Shown in pieces: positions 39,301 to 54,300 of a stretch of DNA of 64,000 nucleotides. The notes beneath the pieces are model-generated. The model ran no database searches, was not told the DNA's origin, and saw only the letters and a program-made list of their open reading frames with translations. The stretch's first letter is position 1. The number at the start of each line of letters is the position of its first letter. The stretch is from NCBI RefSeq assembly GCF_932526225.1, contig NC_064036.1, positions 4,403,501 to 4,467,500 on the forward strand, in the 5' to 3' direction. The position numbers and the translations under genes are program-made. This DNA is from Nematostella vectensis (taxonomy: Eukaryota; Cnidaria; Anthozoa; Actiniaria; Edwardsiidae).

Positions 39301-42300
39301 TAGTCCCTAACCCGTCTTCCCTAGTCCCTCACCCCTCTTTCATGGTCCTTCACTCCCTTTCCTAGTCATTAGTCCCTTACCCGCCTTCCCTAGTCCCTCA
39401 TCCGTCTCCCCTAGACCTTCAACCCTCTTCCCTAGTCCCTCACTTGCCTTCTCTAATCCCTCACCCGCCTTCTCTAATCCCTCACCCGCCTTCTCTAGTC
39501 CTTCACCCGCCTTCTCTAGTCCCTCACCCGCCTTCTCTAATCCCTCACCCGCCTTCTCTAATCCCTCATCCGCCTTCTTTAATCCCTCACCCGCCTTCTC
39601 TAGTCCTTCACCCGCCTTCTCTAGTCCTTCACCCGCCTTCTCTAATCCCTCACCCGCCTTCTCTAGTCCCTCACCCGCCTTCCCTAGTCCCTAACTTCCC
39701 TCCCCTAGACCTTCAGCCGCATTCTTTAGTCCCTCACCCCTCTTATCTAGTCCCTTCTCTAGTCCCCCCCCCTACCCTTGGCCCTCCTTCCCTAGTCACA
39801 TGTTGATAAACAAGTCTACTTACCAACTCGAGAAGATAACGGTAACCCTTCTCACTGTCAACCTTCCTTTCGACATTTAAGATTCGAAGAAACTCGTATT
39901 TGTCTCTGTAAAAGGAAGTATTGTACGGTTGAGTCTACTAAGCAAACAAACAGATAATCATAGAAACAAACAAACAGATAATCATAGGAACAAACAAAAA
40001 GGGGGGTGAATAGGTCTATGGATCGGCGGATTCGGCCCCGAAATGCTCACGGATTACGGATTTTGATGATTATTTCAGCGGATTGGCGGATTTTGGAAAT
40101 ACGGCGGACCACGGATCTGTCGACAATTTGGGAGCGGATTTCGGATTTTGACTGTTTTGACGGTCCTATTTCGGATTTTAAATGAATTTCAATCGATGCT
40201 ATTGTTTATCTGCCAAACCATGCGGATCTAAAAATATCTGCCGACCCACGGATTTGCCCCGAAAATGTAGCGGATCGGCGGATTTACGCACCCCTATTCA
40301 CCCCCCCCCCCCCCCCTAAACAACGACCTTTTTGAAATTCTAATATCAAACCTATAGAAATACTCACAAAGTTTTATACTCCAAAGTAATACCAGTCAAA
40401 GTTATTGGTTGTCTCTCCGCCTCCCCCCTTCTCCTCCCACAAAAAGCGAAAATGCTCCCCACCCCACACCACGCCATCAAATTCCAACGACATAATCACT
40501 GAAAACCTGATCATCATCCGTGAGCCTTTCCCCTTTCCTCACTTTTTAATTGCAAGAAGTTCAGCAAGATACTCGTGCACCACTTGATTGACTTCCTAAA
40601 AAATGAAAAGGAAAGAAATGATATTTTTTTGTTTTTTATTTAAAAACTAAGGCGGTCAAGTGGGTTTGCATGCCCCATTTTTGCTTTCATTAGCCAGGCT
40701 GCCTTGGCAATACATTCGTAAAACCTAGAACGGTGATAGATGTATACTGCAAAAAAAGAAACTTCCATAAGGAGGGTTGAAATCTCTTACCTTTTCTGGT
40801 ATTGGCTGATTGCCTTTACCAACGCCTTCGTTATTAATAAGAGTTGTCTTATCGTCAGGGTAGATGTCGGTCGGTCTTGCCTAATTTTTGAAAACTCACA
40901 ACATAGTAAAGGGCATAAAAAAAGTAAAATTGTCGTTAATAAAGAGTTGGGTATCTGGGAAGGTCAATCACACGCTCTCGCTCAATACTGACCCACTACA
41001 AAGGTCCATTAAGCGTCGGCTAATTCAAGTAAGTGACTAAGATACTTTAAATAAAATATCGTTTATACGATATTAATCCACAGGTAGCCAAGCTCTGTCA
41101 ATGAGTAATTTGACCCGACCGGCTCATTGACCATTAATAGAGAAAACATAAAGAGTTGTTACTTTATGCAAGTATTCTTCCATAAAAATGTAATAAATCC
41201 AATCAAACTTGATGTAGTAGTTGTAGTTGTCTAGTATTAGCAGTAGTTCAACGAACAGCGCTATACGGCCCCAAATGCGCTCTAAATCTCTTAAGGGTGT
41301 TAGGACATTTCTCTGAAGGCCGTTGCTAGACAAACTTCAAGACGTTATAAATCCGCCTAACATTGGTGAAATGGAATGAATTTAGGCATGGCATCATTGT
41401 TTATGAATCTCTCACTTTTGATGACGTCATCACATTACGTCACAACAGAAAAATTCTATAATCTTAGCTGTTGAAGCATTTGCAATGATAAATGTCGCTT
41501 TATAACAATAATCGGGAAGGTGCCTACAAAGTGACGTATGCGTTTGCGATTCTTCCAAATAATAAAATTTCCGCACAATTTAATTTTTTATTTTTCCACT
41601 CTTATTTGAATAATTTCTTTATTTTGTTTTCGGGAAATCGATACGTAGTTTCATAGATGCAAACTAATTGACTATGGCAACTATTCTCAGCCTTAAAAAA
41701 ATCGCGGAGCCTCCGTTTTTTGCAAAGAAGATTAGAAACGCAAACCGGACTTAGAATTATCTACGCATGCGCCATTGAATATTGTGATATAGCCTGATTA
41801 CTAATGCGAATGTTGTGATAAAATTTTGATATCAAAATATCGACTTTTCTCCCGCTTTTTAACAGTAAAATGCGCATTGAATCAACTATTTTCTTGCTCA
41901 AATCAGCACTTCAAGTTACTAAGTAGATGCCATAGGTGAAAAATCATGCTTGTCGATTTTTATTTTATGTTATTTGCTGTTTATTACATTTTTCTCGCAC
42001 GTTTTGGGAGTTTGTTTTCGAAGCTAAAAAGGCACAGCCACGCCCCTACCTGTCATTTCCCTATATAATTTTTGAAAATATTGGGTAGGGGGGTAGGGCA
42101 CCTGTGCTCCAGCGCTCCAGCCCTGCTGCCTCTCTGGGAAGGTGTTTTGACCATTGTCAATCCTTCTACACGAACTCACAATTCCTTTCTCCTATCAAGT
42201 AATTATATTTATCGCAGCTGTGGATACATTATTTTCCCACTGGGTGCGTGAGGCTAAAAGGGAATGTTTAGATGGACATTGTCAAGACACCTACCAGATC

Positions 42301-45300
42301 ACGTATATAGGCGTAGTACCCGGAAACCTTCGTTGTCGGGGTGTATGACGCCATGTAGTAGCAATACGGTAAGGCATCTGCCACTGCGCTATGGTTAAGC
42401 TTGGGGACTAGGAGATGGGAAAAAAGCATTTGTAAGGTATTAACTGAAATTTATCGCTATATCAAAGAAGAAGAGCAACCAAATGGTCCCTCGGAGGGAA
42501 AGGAAAGGGGGGTTTACGTGGGAAAAACCAATTTTAACGCTAAGGGATAACACTTTTGGTGTGGTCAGCAGCGATTCTCACCCATAACATATATAGTAAG
42601 TACATCAGGTGTGGCAGAAGCAAATTTCTAAACCTAAGAAATAGAATTAAAAGCAAGGATATTTTCGGTATTTCTGAATTTTACTGCGGTCCTCTTACAA
42701 AACACCGCCAAAGAGTGCTCTCATCTAGTCCTCCAAGTCCTGTTGTTATTGGGTAGGATGATCCGGATCGGATGATTGGCAAAAGCGGAAGCAAACTCAA
42801 GCATACGAGCACTGCCACCTTAGTTGTGAGCAATACCCTTTGGAATTTCGGTGGTCTATAGACAGTATCTAGATTGCGTTGCTCTGGCGTTACGAACCTT
42901 TGTGACAATAGTGGTCACGCTCGCTTTCCATCCCTCTGGCATTCAAATTTGGAGCCTTGTGTAACTCCAAAGTCATGTGATCTGACATCACGCATTCTTC
43001 TCGCATTCTGAGCAGCCCCTTTTCCATTTCAAAGTCATCTAATGCCAAAGTATAAAGTGTTAAAAATGCACGCAAATCCGAGCAATGATGATTAACAATA
43101 CAGACACATTTCTCTATTAGTTACACCTTCAGTACTAAGATATAGTGACCATAGAGGCGAGTATCACTATAACTGCGATAGCAGGCTACTTTCAAAGTCT
43201 CCCGCTCAATGGCGAGTACATAAAGCACCCATTTCAATCTGCTAATTCAAGCAAATAACCAAGATATTGTCAATCAAATATCGTCAATAACATATCAGAC
43301 TACATTCGTAGATTGTTATTTTGAAGTTCCCTTGCGAATGAATAATAACAAAGGAGTGGGTGATGAACGATATTCTTTAAGTATTTTTGTCAGTGGACCA
43401 CGTTCTCCATGTATTGTTTATTTATAGTTTTTGTTTATATATAACTTACCGAAGTAAGGAGATAGTACACTAGTGTCGATGAGAAGAAAGTCACTACTGT
43501 TCATCATCCAAGGTGCATTCCACTTAAAGCAAAAACAAGATCACTCACGGTTCAATGCTATTGCTATCATATAGTTGACGCTATCACCCAGGATTGTGAC
43601 AATGTAGCAAAGATGTGATCACAGTGCAGCGCCCAACACAATTAATTTGCGCTGATTTTTCCAAAGCAAATTCCCCAAATTCTGTGGCACAAAAAGCGGG
43701 CTGATAGGGAAGGGATGAAGGGATCCTTAAAATACATCAATATCTTGTACAAATGTCGCAAATGTCCAAACGGTACTAGGTAGCACGAGATGCGTAACCT
43801 TTAACTACTGTGCTGCTAGGGTAATAACCTCAAAAACTCCCTACAAATTTGCTGCATTTTCAAACGTTTATTTTTTTCCCCCAAAGATGGTTATTAATCG
43901 GTCATGGTGCGGTCTTTTTTTTATTTCATTGCTACATATATTACTACATATATTTTAAATATGCTGAATGCCGCTCTACTTTCTCTGAAAAAACGAGGTG
44001 TTGCTTAAACATTCTCATAAAGGGGACCCTAAAACATCATACATATTTTATACATCAAAAGCACAAAATTAGTTGCAGGGTTATCAGATTCAACCCCGAA
44101 TTTAATGTTACTAAAATTGAGATCAGGCAAAACCCATCCAACGTCTTTCAACCAGTCACAATTTTTTTAAATACAGATTCCTTTATTCACTAAAATAAAC
44201 GAACAAATGTTCAACGGTTTCTTGTTTGGACAAACAAAAGGAACATCTAGGACTATTCACAATTTTGAATCTAAACAAGTCCTTATTAAGATATAGACCA
44301 TTATTAGGCAGTCTATATTGAATATATCTAGAGTACGTATCGTCAGAGGTAGAATAGATTCTCGTAAATTTGCGTCCAATCTATATTTCCTCTCGCACTG
44401 ACATTTACTTTCCTAGCAATATTAACATGAGCCAATTGGGGTTAAAATTTCCTAGTAACTATAAAATCATATATCGACCTAGTCGGTATTTTTCCTATTA
44501 TGTAATAGTTCTCCCCAAAACCACCTGCGCTGGATTTAAATAACTACTAAGACCGTCATTCTTTAACCTTATTTTCCAGTGGTTTGGGATGGCAAGGACA
44601 AGGCTTAGCCATTTTAAAAAAGCGCTATCTGAGACACCTTTCTATCTAGCTATCTCCCACTCAAATTTGACTCTTTCATTACATAAATCACCTATGGTAT
44701 AAATATTGCACCTATAAAAGTTATTGTAGAAAATCGCCTAACTACCTACTTTAATATACGTATTATTCCACAAATACTGGATATTACTTAAGCGCCTTCA
44801 AATAAGGAACTTCCTTATAAAACTCGGGTAATTGGGTGGGTATTCTAGATGTATCAAAGTTCTCACGAATAGCCTTCATACCCCCAATAGATTTAAATAA
44901 AAATGTAGGTAAAATAGTAAAGGTCCGGTTCTCAGCTAACAACAAATTGCAAGCAAAATTTATTCGACTAGCTTTAACGGAAGATGAAAAATCAGGACAT
45001 CTCAGCCCTCCGTCACCATAGTCGCCTATGATAGTGGAATATATTTTACTTTTGTTTTTTTTCCTCTCCATACGAAATCCTTAATAGCTACCTCCACCTC
45101 CTTCATAAATTCCTTAGAAACCGTTACCTTGAACAAATATAATTTAACTTTGATAAAGCCAGACACTTAAGCACTTGAATTCTGACATAAACGGTCAACG
45201 TTCGGGATTTCCATATAGACAAGACAGCTTTAAAATTATCTAAAACACGTCTAAGATTATTATCATAACACAACGTCTGGTTATAAGAGAAAAACACTCA

Positions 45301-48300
45301 ACACGGTGATACACTTGACATGGTAATCAACCCATTTTATCCCTCGTTCTTTCCTTTCATTCTTGTTTTCCATCAACCATCCAGACTGCCTCTGACTTCG
45401 ATAGGCCTTAATATTAAGAGAGGAGAACTTAGACCTCGGACATGGTGCGGTCTCGAGTACCCTGGTGATGCTTACCGCGAGAGTGATAGGTCATGGTGCG
45501 GTCTTGAGTACCGTGGTGATGCTTACCGCGAGAGTGATAAGGTGATGGTGCAGTCTTGAGTACCGTGGTGATGCTTACCGCGAGAGTGATAGGTCATGGT
45601 GCGGTCTCGAGTACCGTGGTGATGCTTACCGCGAGAGTGATAGGTCATGGCGCGGTCTTGAGTACCGTGGTGAGGCTTACCGCGAGAGTGATAGGTCATA
45701 GTGCGGTCTCGAGTACCGTAGTGATGCTTACGGCGAGAGTGATAAGGTGATGGTGCGGTCTCTAGTACCCTGGTAATGCTTACCGCGAGAGTGATAGGTC
45801 ATGGTGCGGTCTCGAGTACCCTGGTGATGCTTACCGCGAGAGTGATAAGGTCATGGTGCGGTCTCAAGTACCGTGATTATGCTTACCGCGAGAGTGATAG
45901 GTCATGGTGAGGTCTTGAGTACCCTGGTGATCTTACCGCGAGAGTGATAAGGTGATGGTGCGGTCTCTAGTACCCTGGTAATGCTTACCGCGAGAGTGAT
46001 AGGTCATGGTGCGGTCTCGAGTACCCTGGTGATGCTTACCGCGAGAGTGATAGGTCATGGTGCGGTCTCGAGTACCCTGATTATGCTTACCGCGAGAGTG
46101 ATAGGTGATGGTGCGGTCTCTAGTACCCTGGTGATGCTTAACGCGAGAGTGATAGGTCATGGTGCGGTCTCGAGTACCGTGGTGATGCTTACCGCGGAAG
46201 TGATAGGTCATGGTGCGGTCTCTAGTACCCTGGTGATGCTTAACGCGAGAGTGATAGGTCATGGTGCGGTCTTGAGTACCGTGGTGATGCTTACCGCGGA
46301 AGTGATAGGTCATGGTGCGGTCTCTAGTAACCTGGTGATGCTTATCGCGAGAGTGATAGATCATGATGCGGTCCTAGTACCCTGGTGATGCTTACCGCGA
46401 GAGTGATAGGTCATGGTGCGGTCTTGAGTACCGTGGTGATGCTTACCGCGAGAGTGATAGGTCATGGTGCGGTCTCGAGTACCGTGGTGATGCTTACCAC
46501 GAGAGTGATAGGTCATGGTGCGGTCTCGAGTACCGTGGTGATGCTTACCGCGAGAGTAATAAGGTCATGGTGCGGTCTCGAGTACCCTGGTGATGCTTAC
46601 CGCGAGAGTGATAGGTCATGATGCGGTCTCTAGTACCCTGGTGATGCTTACCGCGAGAGTAACAGGTCATGGTGCGGTCTCGAGTACCATGGTGATGCTT
46701 ACGGCGATAGTGATAGCTCATGGTGCGGTCTTGAGTACCGTGGTGATGCTTACCGCGAGAGTGATAAGGTCATGGTGCGGTCTCGAGTACCGTGGTGATG
46801 CTTTACGCGAGAGTGATAGGTCATGGTGCGGTCTCTAGTACCCTGGTGATGCTTACCGCGAGAGTGATAGGTCATGGTGCGGTCTCGAGTACCGTGGTGA
46901 TGCTTACCGCGAGAGTGATAAGGTGATGGTGCGGTCTTGAGTACCGTGGTGATGCTTACCGCGAGAGTGATAGGTCATGGTGCGGTCTCGAGTACCCTGG
47001 TGATGCTTACCGCGAGAGTGATAGGTCATGGTGCGGTCTTGAGTACCGTGGTGATGCTTACCGCGAGAGTGATAAGGTCATGGTGCAGTCTCTAGTACCC
47101 TGGTGATGCTTACCGCGAGAGTGATAGGTCATGGTGCGGTCTTGAGTACCGTGGTGATGCTTACCGCGAGAGTGATAAGGTCATGGTGCGGTCTTGAATA
47201 CCGTGGTGATGCTTACCGCGAGAGTGATAGGTCATGGTGCGGTCTCTAGTACCCTGGTGATGCTTACCGCGAGATTGATAGGTCATGGTGCGGTCTCGAG
47301 TACCGTGGTAATGCTTACCGCGAGAGTGATAAGGTCATGGTGCAGTCTCTAGTACCCTGGTGATGCTTACCGCGAGAGTGATAGGTCATGGTGCGGTCTT
47401 GAGTACCGTGGTGATGCTTACCGCGAGATTGATAGGTCATGGTGCGGTTTCAAGTACGTGGTGATGCTTACCGCGAGAGTGATAAGGTCATGGTGCGGTC
47501 TCTAGTACCCTGGTGATGCTTACCGCGAGAGTAACAGGTCATGGTGCGGTCTCGAGTACCCTGATTATGCTTACCGCGAGAGTGATAGGTGATGGTGCGG
47601 TCTCTAGTACCCTGGTGATGCATAACGCGAGAGTGATAGGTCATTGTGCGGTCTTGAGTACCGTGGTGATGCTTACCGCGAGAGTGATAGGTCATGGTGC
47701 GGTCTCTAGTACCCTGGTGATGCTTACCGCGAGAGTGATAGCTCATAATGCGGTCTTGAGTACCGTGGTGATGCTTACCGCGAGAGTGAAAGGTCATGGT
47801 GCGGTCTTGAGTACCGTGGTGATGCTTACCGCGAGAGTGATAAGGTCATGGTGCGGTCTTGAATACCGTGGTGATGCTTACCGCGAGAGTGATAGGTCAT
47901 GGTGCGGTCTCTAGCACCCTGGTGATGCTTACCGCGAGAGTGATAGGTCATGGTGCGGTCTCTAGTACCGTGGTGATGCTTACCGCGAGAGTGATAGGTC
48001 ATGGTGCGGTCTCTAGTACCGTGGTGATGCTTACTGCGATAGTGATAGGTCATGATGTGGTCCTAGTACCCTGGTGATGCTTACCGCGGGAGTGATAGGT
48101 CATGGTGCGGTGTTGAGTACCCTGGAGATGCTTACCGCGAGAGTGATAAGGTCATGGTGCGGTCTCTAGTACCCTGGTGATGCTTACCGCGAGAGTGATA
48201 GGTCATGGTGCGGTCTCGAGTACCCTGATTATGCTTACCGCGAGAGTGATAGGTGATGGTGCGGTCTCTAGTACCCTGGTGATGCTTAACGCGAGAGTGA

Positions 48301-51300
48301 TAGGTCATGGTGCGGTCTTGAGTACCGTGGTGATGCTTACCGCGGAAGTGATAGGTCATTGTGCGGTCTCTTGTAACCTGGAGATGCTTACCGCGAGAGT
48401 GATAGGTCATGGTGCGGTCTCGAGTACCGTGGTGATACCTACCGCGAGAGTGATAAGGTGATGGTGCGGTCTAGGGGAACCGTGGTGATGCTTACCGCGA
48501 GAGTGATAGGTCATGGTGCGGTCTCGAGTACCCTGGTGATGCTTACCGCGAGAGTGATAGGTCATGGTGCGGTCTCGAGTACCCTGGTGATGCTTACCGC
48601 GAGAGTGATAGGTCATGGTGCGGTCTCGAGTACCCTGGTGATGCTTACCGCGAGAGTGATAGGTCATGGTGCGGTCTCGAGTACCGTGGTGATGCTTACC
48701 GCGATAGGGATAGGTCATGGTGCGGTCTTGAGTACTGTGGTGATACTTACCGCGAGAGTGATAAGGTCATGGTGCGGTCTTGAGTACCGTGGTGATGCTT
48801 ACCGTAAGGGTGATAAGGTGATGGTGCGGTCTCTAGTACCCTGGTGATGCTTACCGCGAGAGTGATAGGTCATGGTGCGGTCTCGAGTACCCTGATTATG
48901 CTTACCGCGAGAGTGATAGGTAATAGTGCGGTCTCTAGTACCCTGGTGATGCTTAACGCGAGAGTTATAGGTCATGGTGCGGTCTTGAGTACCGTGGTGA
49001 TGCTTACCGCGGGAGTGATAGGTCATGGTGCGGTCTTGAGTACCGTGGTGATGCTTACCGCGAGAGTGATAGGTCATGGTGCGGTCTCTAGTACCCTGGT
49101 GATGCTTACCGCGAGAGTGATAGGTTATGATGTGGTCCTAGTACCCTGGTGATGCTTACCGCGAGAGTGATAGGTCATGGTGCGGTCTCGAGTACCGTGG
49201 TGATGCTTACCGCGAGAGTAATAAGGTCATGGTGCGGTCTCGAGTACCCTGGTGATGCTTACGGCGAGAGTGATAGGTCATGATGCGGTCTCTAGTACCC
49301 TGGTGATGCTTACCGCGAGAGTAACAGGTCATGGTGCGGTCTCGAGTACCATGGTGAAGCTTACGGCGATAGTGATAGCTCATGGTGCGGTCTTGAGTAC
49401 CGTGGTGATGCTTACCGCGAGAGTGATAAGGTCATGGTGCGGTCTCGAGTACCGTGGTGATGCTAACCGCGAGAGTGATAGGTCATGGTGCGGTCTCTAG
49501 TACCCTGGTGATGCTTACGGCGAGAGTGATAGGTCATGGTGCGGTCTCGAGTACCGTGGTGATGCTTACCGCGAGAGTGATAAGGTGATGGTGCGGTCTT
49601 GAGTACCGTGGTGATGCTTACCGCGAGAGTGATAGGTCATGGTGCGGTCTCGAGTACCCTGGTGATGCTTACCGCGAGAGTGATAGGTCATGGTGCGGTC
49701 TTGAGTACCGTGGTGATGCTTACCGTGAGAGTGATAAGGTGATGGTGCGGTCTCTAGTACCCTGGTGATGCTTACCGCGAGAGTGATAGGTCATGGTGCG
49801 GTCTCGAGTACCCTGATTATGCTTACCGCGAGAGTGATAGGTAATAGTGCGGTCTCTAGTACCCTGGTGATGCTTAACGCGAGAGTTATAGGTCATGGTG
49901 CGGTCTTGAGTACCGTGGTGATGCTTACCGCGGGAGTGATAGGTCATGGTGCGGTCTTGAGTACCGTGGTGATGCTTACCGCGAGAGTGATAGGTCATGG
50001 TGCGGTCTCTAGTACCCTGGTGATGCTTACCGCGAGAGTGATAGGTCATGATGTGGTCCTAGTACCCTGGTGATGCTTACCGCGAGAGTGATGGGTCATG
50101 GTGCGGTCTTGAGTACCGTGGTGATGCTTACCGCGAGAGTAATAAGGTCATGGTGTGGTCTCGAGTACCCTGGTGATGCTTACGGCGAGAGTGATAGGTC
50201 ATGATGCGGTCTCTAGTACCCTGGTGATGCTTACCGCGAGAGTAACAGGTCATGGTGCGGTCTCGAGTACCATGGTGAAGCTTACGGCGATAGTGATAGC
50301 TCATGGTGCGGTCTTGAGTACCGTGGTGATGCTTACCGCGAGAGTGATAAGGTCATGGTGCGGTCTCGAGTACCGTGGTGATGCTTACCGCGAGAGTGAT
50401 AGGTCATGGTGCGGTCTCTAGTACCCTGGTGATGCTTACGGCGAGAGTGATAGGTCATGGTGCGGTCTCGAGTACCGTGGTGATGCTTACCGCGAGAGTG
50501 ATAAGGTGATGGTGCGGTCTTGAGTACCGTGGTGATGCTTACCGCGAGAGTGATAGGTCATGGTGCGGTCTCGAGTACCCTGGTGATGCTTACCGCGAGA
50601 GTGATAGGTCATGGTGCGGTCTCGAGTACCCTGGTGATGCTTACCGCAAGAGTGATAAGGTCATGGTGCGGTCTTGAGTACCCTGGTGATGCTTACAGCG
50701 AGAGTGATAAGGTCATGGTGCGGTCTTGAGTACCGTGGTGATGCTTACCGCGAGAGTGATAGGTCATGGTGCGGTCTCGAGTACCCTGGTGATGCTTACC
50801 GCGAGAGTGATAGGTCATGGTGCGGTCTCAAGTACCCTGGTGATGCTTACCGCGAGAGTGATAAGGTCATGGTGCGGTCTTGAGTACCGTGGTGATGCTT
50901 ACCGCAAGAGTGATAAGGTCATGGTGCGGTCTCTAGTACCCTGGTGATGCTTACCGCGAGAGTGATAAGGTCATGGTGCGGTCTTGAGTACCCTGGTGAT
51001 GCTTACCGCGAGAGTGATAGGTGATGGTGCGGTCTTGAGTACCGTGGTGACGCTTACCGCGAGAGTGATAAGGTCATTGTGCGGTCTTGAGTACCGTGGT
51101 GATAGGTCATGATGCGGTCTCTAGTACCCTGGTGATGCTTACCGCGAGATTGATAGGTCATGGTGCGGTCTCGAGTACCATGGTAATGCTTACCGCGAGA
51201 GTGATAAGGTCATGGTGCAGTCTCTAGTACCCTGGTGATGCTTACCGCGAGAGTGATAGGTCATGGTGCGGTCTTGAGTACCGTGGTGATGCTTACCGCG

Positions 51301-54300
51301 AGATTGATAGGTCATGGTGCGGTTTCAAGTACCGTGGTGATGCTTACCGCGAGAGTGATAAGGTCATGGTGCGGTCTCTAGTACCCTGGTGATGCTTACC
51401 GCGAGAGTGATAGGTCATGGTGCGGTCTCGAGTACCCTGATTATGCTTACCGCGAGAGTGATAGGTGATGGTGCGGTCTCTAGTACCCTGGTGATGCATA
51501 ACGCGAGAGTGATAGGTCATTGTGCGGTCTTGAGTACCGTGGTGATGCTTACCGCGAGAGTGATAGGTCATGGTGCGGTCTCTAGTACCCTGGTGATGCT
51601 TACCGCGAGAGTGATAGGTCATGGTGCGGTCTCGAGTACCGTGGTGATGCTTACCGCGAGAGTGATAGGTCATGGTGCGGTCTTTAGTACCCTGGTGATG
51701 CTTACCGCGAGAGTGATAGCTCATGGTGCGGTCTTGAGTACCGTGGTGATGCTTACCGCGAGAGTGATAGGTCATGGTGCGGTCTTGAGTACCGTGGTGA
51801 TGCTTACCGCGAGAGTGATAAGGTCATGGTGCGGTCTTGAATACCGTGGTGATGCTTACCGCGAGAGTGATAGGTCATGGTGCGGTCTCTAGTACCCTGG
51901 TGATGCTTACCGCGAGAGTGATAGGTCATGGTGCGGTCTCTAGTACCGTGGTGATGCTTACCGCGAGAGTGATAGGTCATGGTGCGGTCTCTAGTACCGT
52001 GGTGATGCTTACGGCGATAGTGATAGGTCATGATGTGGTCCTAGTACCCTGGTGATGCTTACCGCGAGAGTGATAGGTCATGGTGCGGTGTTGAGTACCC
52101 TGGAGATGCTTACCGCGAGAGTGATAAGGTCATGGTGCGGTCTCTAGTACCCTGGTGATGCTTACCGCGAGAGTGATAAGGTCATGGTGCGGTCTCGAGT
52201 ACCCTGAGTATGCTTACCGCGAGAGTGATAGGTGATGGTGCGGTCTCTAGTACCCTGGTGATGCTTAACGCGAGAGTGATAGGTCATGGTGCGGTCTTGA
52301 GTACCGTGGTGATGCTTACCGCGGAAGTGATAGGTCATTGTGCGGTCTCTTGTAACCTGGTGATGCTTACCGCGAGAGTGATAGGTCATGGTGCGGTCTC
52401 GAGTACCGTGGTGATACCTACCGCGAGAGTGATAAGGTGATGGTGCGGTCTAGGGGAACCGTGGTGATGCTTACCGCGAGAGTGATAAGGTCATGGTGCG
52501 GTCTCTAGTACCCTGGTGATGCTTACCGCGAGAGTGATAGGTCATGGTGCGGTCTCGAGTACCGTGGTGATGCTTACCGCGATAGGGATAGGTCATGGTG
52601 CGGTCTTGAGTACTGTGGTGATACTTACCGCGAGAGTGATAAGGTCATGGTGCGGTCTTGAGTACCGTGGTGATGCTTACCGTGAGAGTGATAAGGTGAT
52701 GGTGCGGTCTCTAGTACCCTGGTGATGCTTACCGCGAGAGTGATAGGTCATGGTGCGGTCTCGAGTACCCTGATTATGCTTACCGCGAGAGTGATAGGTA
52801 ATGGTGCGGTCTCTAGTACCCTGGTGATGCTTAACGCGAGAGTGATAGGTCATGGTGCGGTCTTGAGTACCGTGGTGATGCTTACCGCGGGAGTGATAGG
52901 TCATGGTGCGGTCTTGAGTACCCTGGTGATGCTTACCGCGAGAGTGATAAGGTCATGGTGCGGTCTTGAATACCGTGGTGATGCTTACCGCGAGAGTGAT
53001 AGGTCATGATGCGGTCTCTAGTACCCTGGTGATGCTTACCTAGAGAGTGATAGGTCATGGTGCGGTCTTGAGTACTGTGGTGATACTTACCGCGAGAGTG
53101 ATAAGGTCATGGTGCGGTCTCGAGTACCGTGGTGATGCTTACCGCGAGAGTGATAGGTCATGGTGCGGTCTCGAGTACCGTGGTGATGCTTACCGCGAGA
53201 GTGATAGGTCATGGTGCGGTCTCGAGTACCGTGGTAATGCTTACCGTGAGAGTGATAGGTCATGGTGCGGTCTTGAGTACCCTGGTGATGCTTACCGTGA
53301 GAGTGATAGGTCATGGTGCGGTCTCTAGTACCGTGGTAATGCTTACCGTGAGAGTGATAGGTCATGGTGCGGTCTTGAGTACCCTGGTGATGCTTACCGC
53401 GAGAGTGATAAGTCATGGTGCGGTCTTGAGTACCGTTTTGATGCTTACCGCGAGAGTGAAATGGCCGTCACCTCCCTTGTTACGGTGTAGTGCCTCGATG
53501 TAGTACGTAGAATGTGCTGTTAAACTGATAAACAGGCCTTATTAGGGAGCAAAAAAGCAGGGAGGGAAAGCATGGGCGAACCCGGGATTGCCCCTGGACC
53601 CCCCTCCCTCCCCAATGGTTCCGCCACTGGAAAAAAGGTGAAATTAGAAGGGGGGGCAGAATGAGGGATGCATGTTAAAACAAACAAAGAGTTGGGAAGG
53701 GGGTGAAAACAGAAAACAAGTGTCGATAATAGTTTTTTGTAATCTATTCCTTTGCATTGTTGTTGGATTTCTATGGTGTTTTACAATTAGTTCAGATAAT
53801 TTTTGGACACTCTGATACAAGCATATCATCACTCGTAACGGTATCTTCGCTAACCTAGTCTTATACGCAGTAACCCCTCGCCCGCTGACGACACTCCATG
53901 CGCCTGGCACGACCTTACGACACGCAATGCGCCTGGCACGATCTGACGACACGCAATGCGCCTGGCACGATCTGACGCCACACAATGCGCCTGGCACGAT
54001 CTGACGCCACGCAATGCGCCTGGTACGATCTGACGACACGTAATGCGCCTAGCACGATCTGACGACACGCAATGCGCCTGGCACGATCTGATGACACGCA
54101 ATGCGCCTGGCACGATCTGACGTCACGTAATGCGCCTAGCACGATCTGACCGCACGCAATGCGCCTGGCGCGATCTGACGACACGCAATGCGCCTGGCAC
54201 AATCTGAGGCACGCAATGCACCTGGCACGATCTTAGGAGGCACGCAATGCGCATTGTACGATCTGACGACACGCAATACGCCTGACACGATCTGACGACA

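Noticed and set aside
42154-42348. Plus-strand exon after tttatcgcag ([20 protein letters not shown])
   Set aside because: It overlaps the minus-strand exon at 42295-42377, has no phase partner on the plus strand and matches no family I know. It is kept only as a weak alternative.
45437-53459. Many open frames of 60-167 codons on both strands with 17-residue repeats
   Set aside because: They follow from a 51-bp unit divisible by three in a satellite derived from an exon-intron junction; there is no signal peptide, domain or splice context.
53511-53518. Acceptor tttaacag for the fourth PA14 exon
   Set aside because: Its phase does not fit the upstream exon; the acceptor eight bases upstream restores the frame and gives a continuous PA14 sequence.
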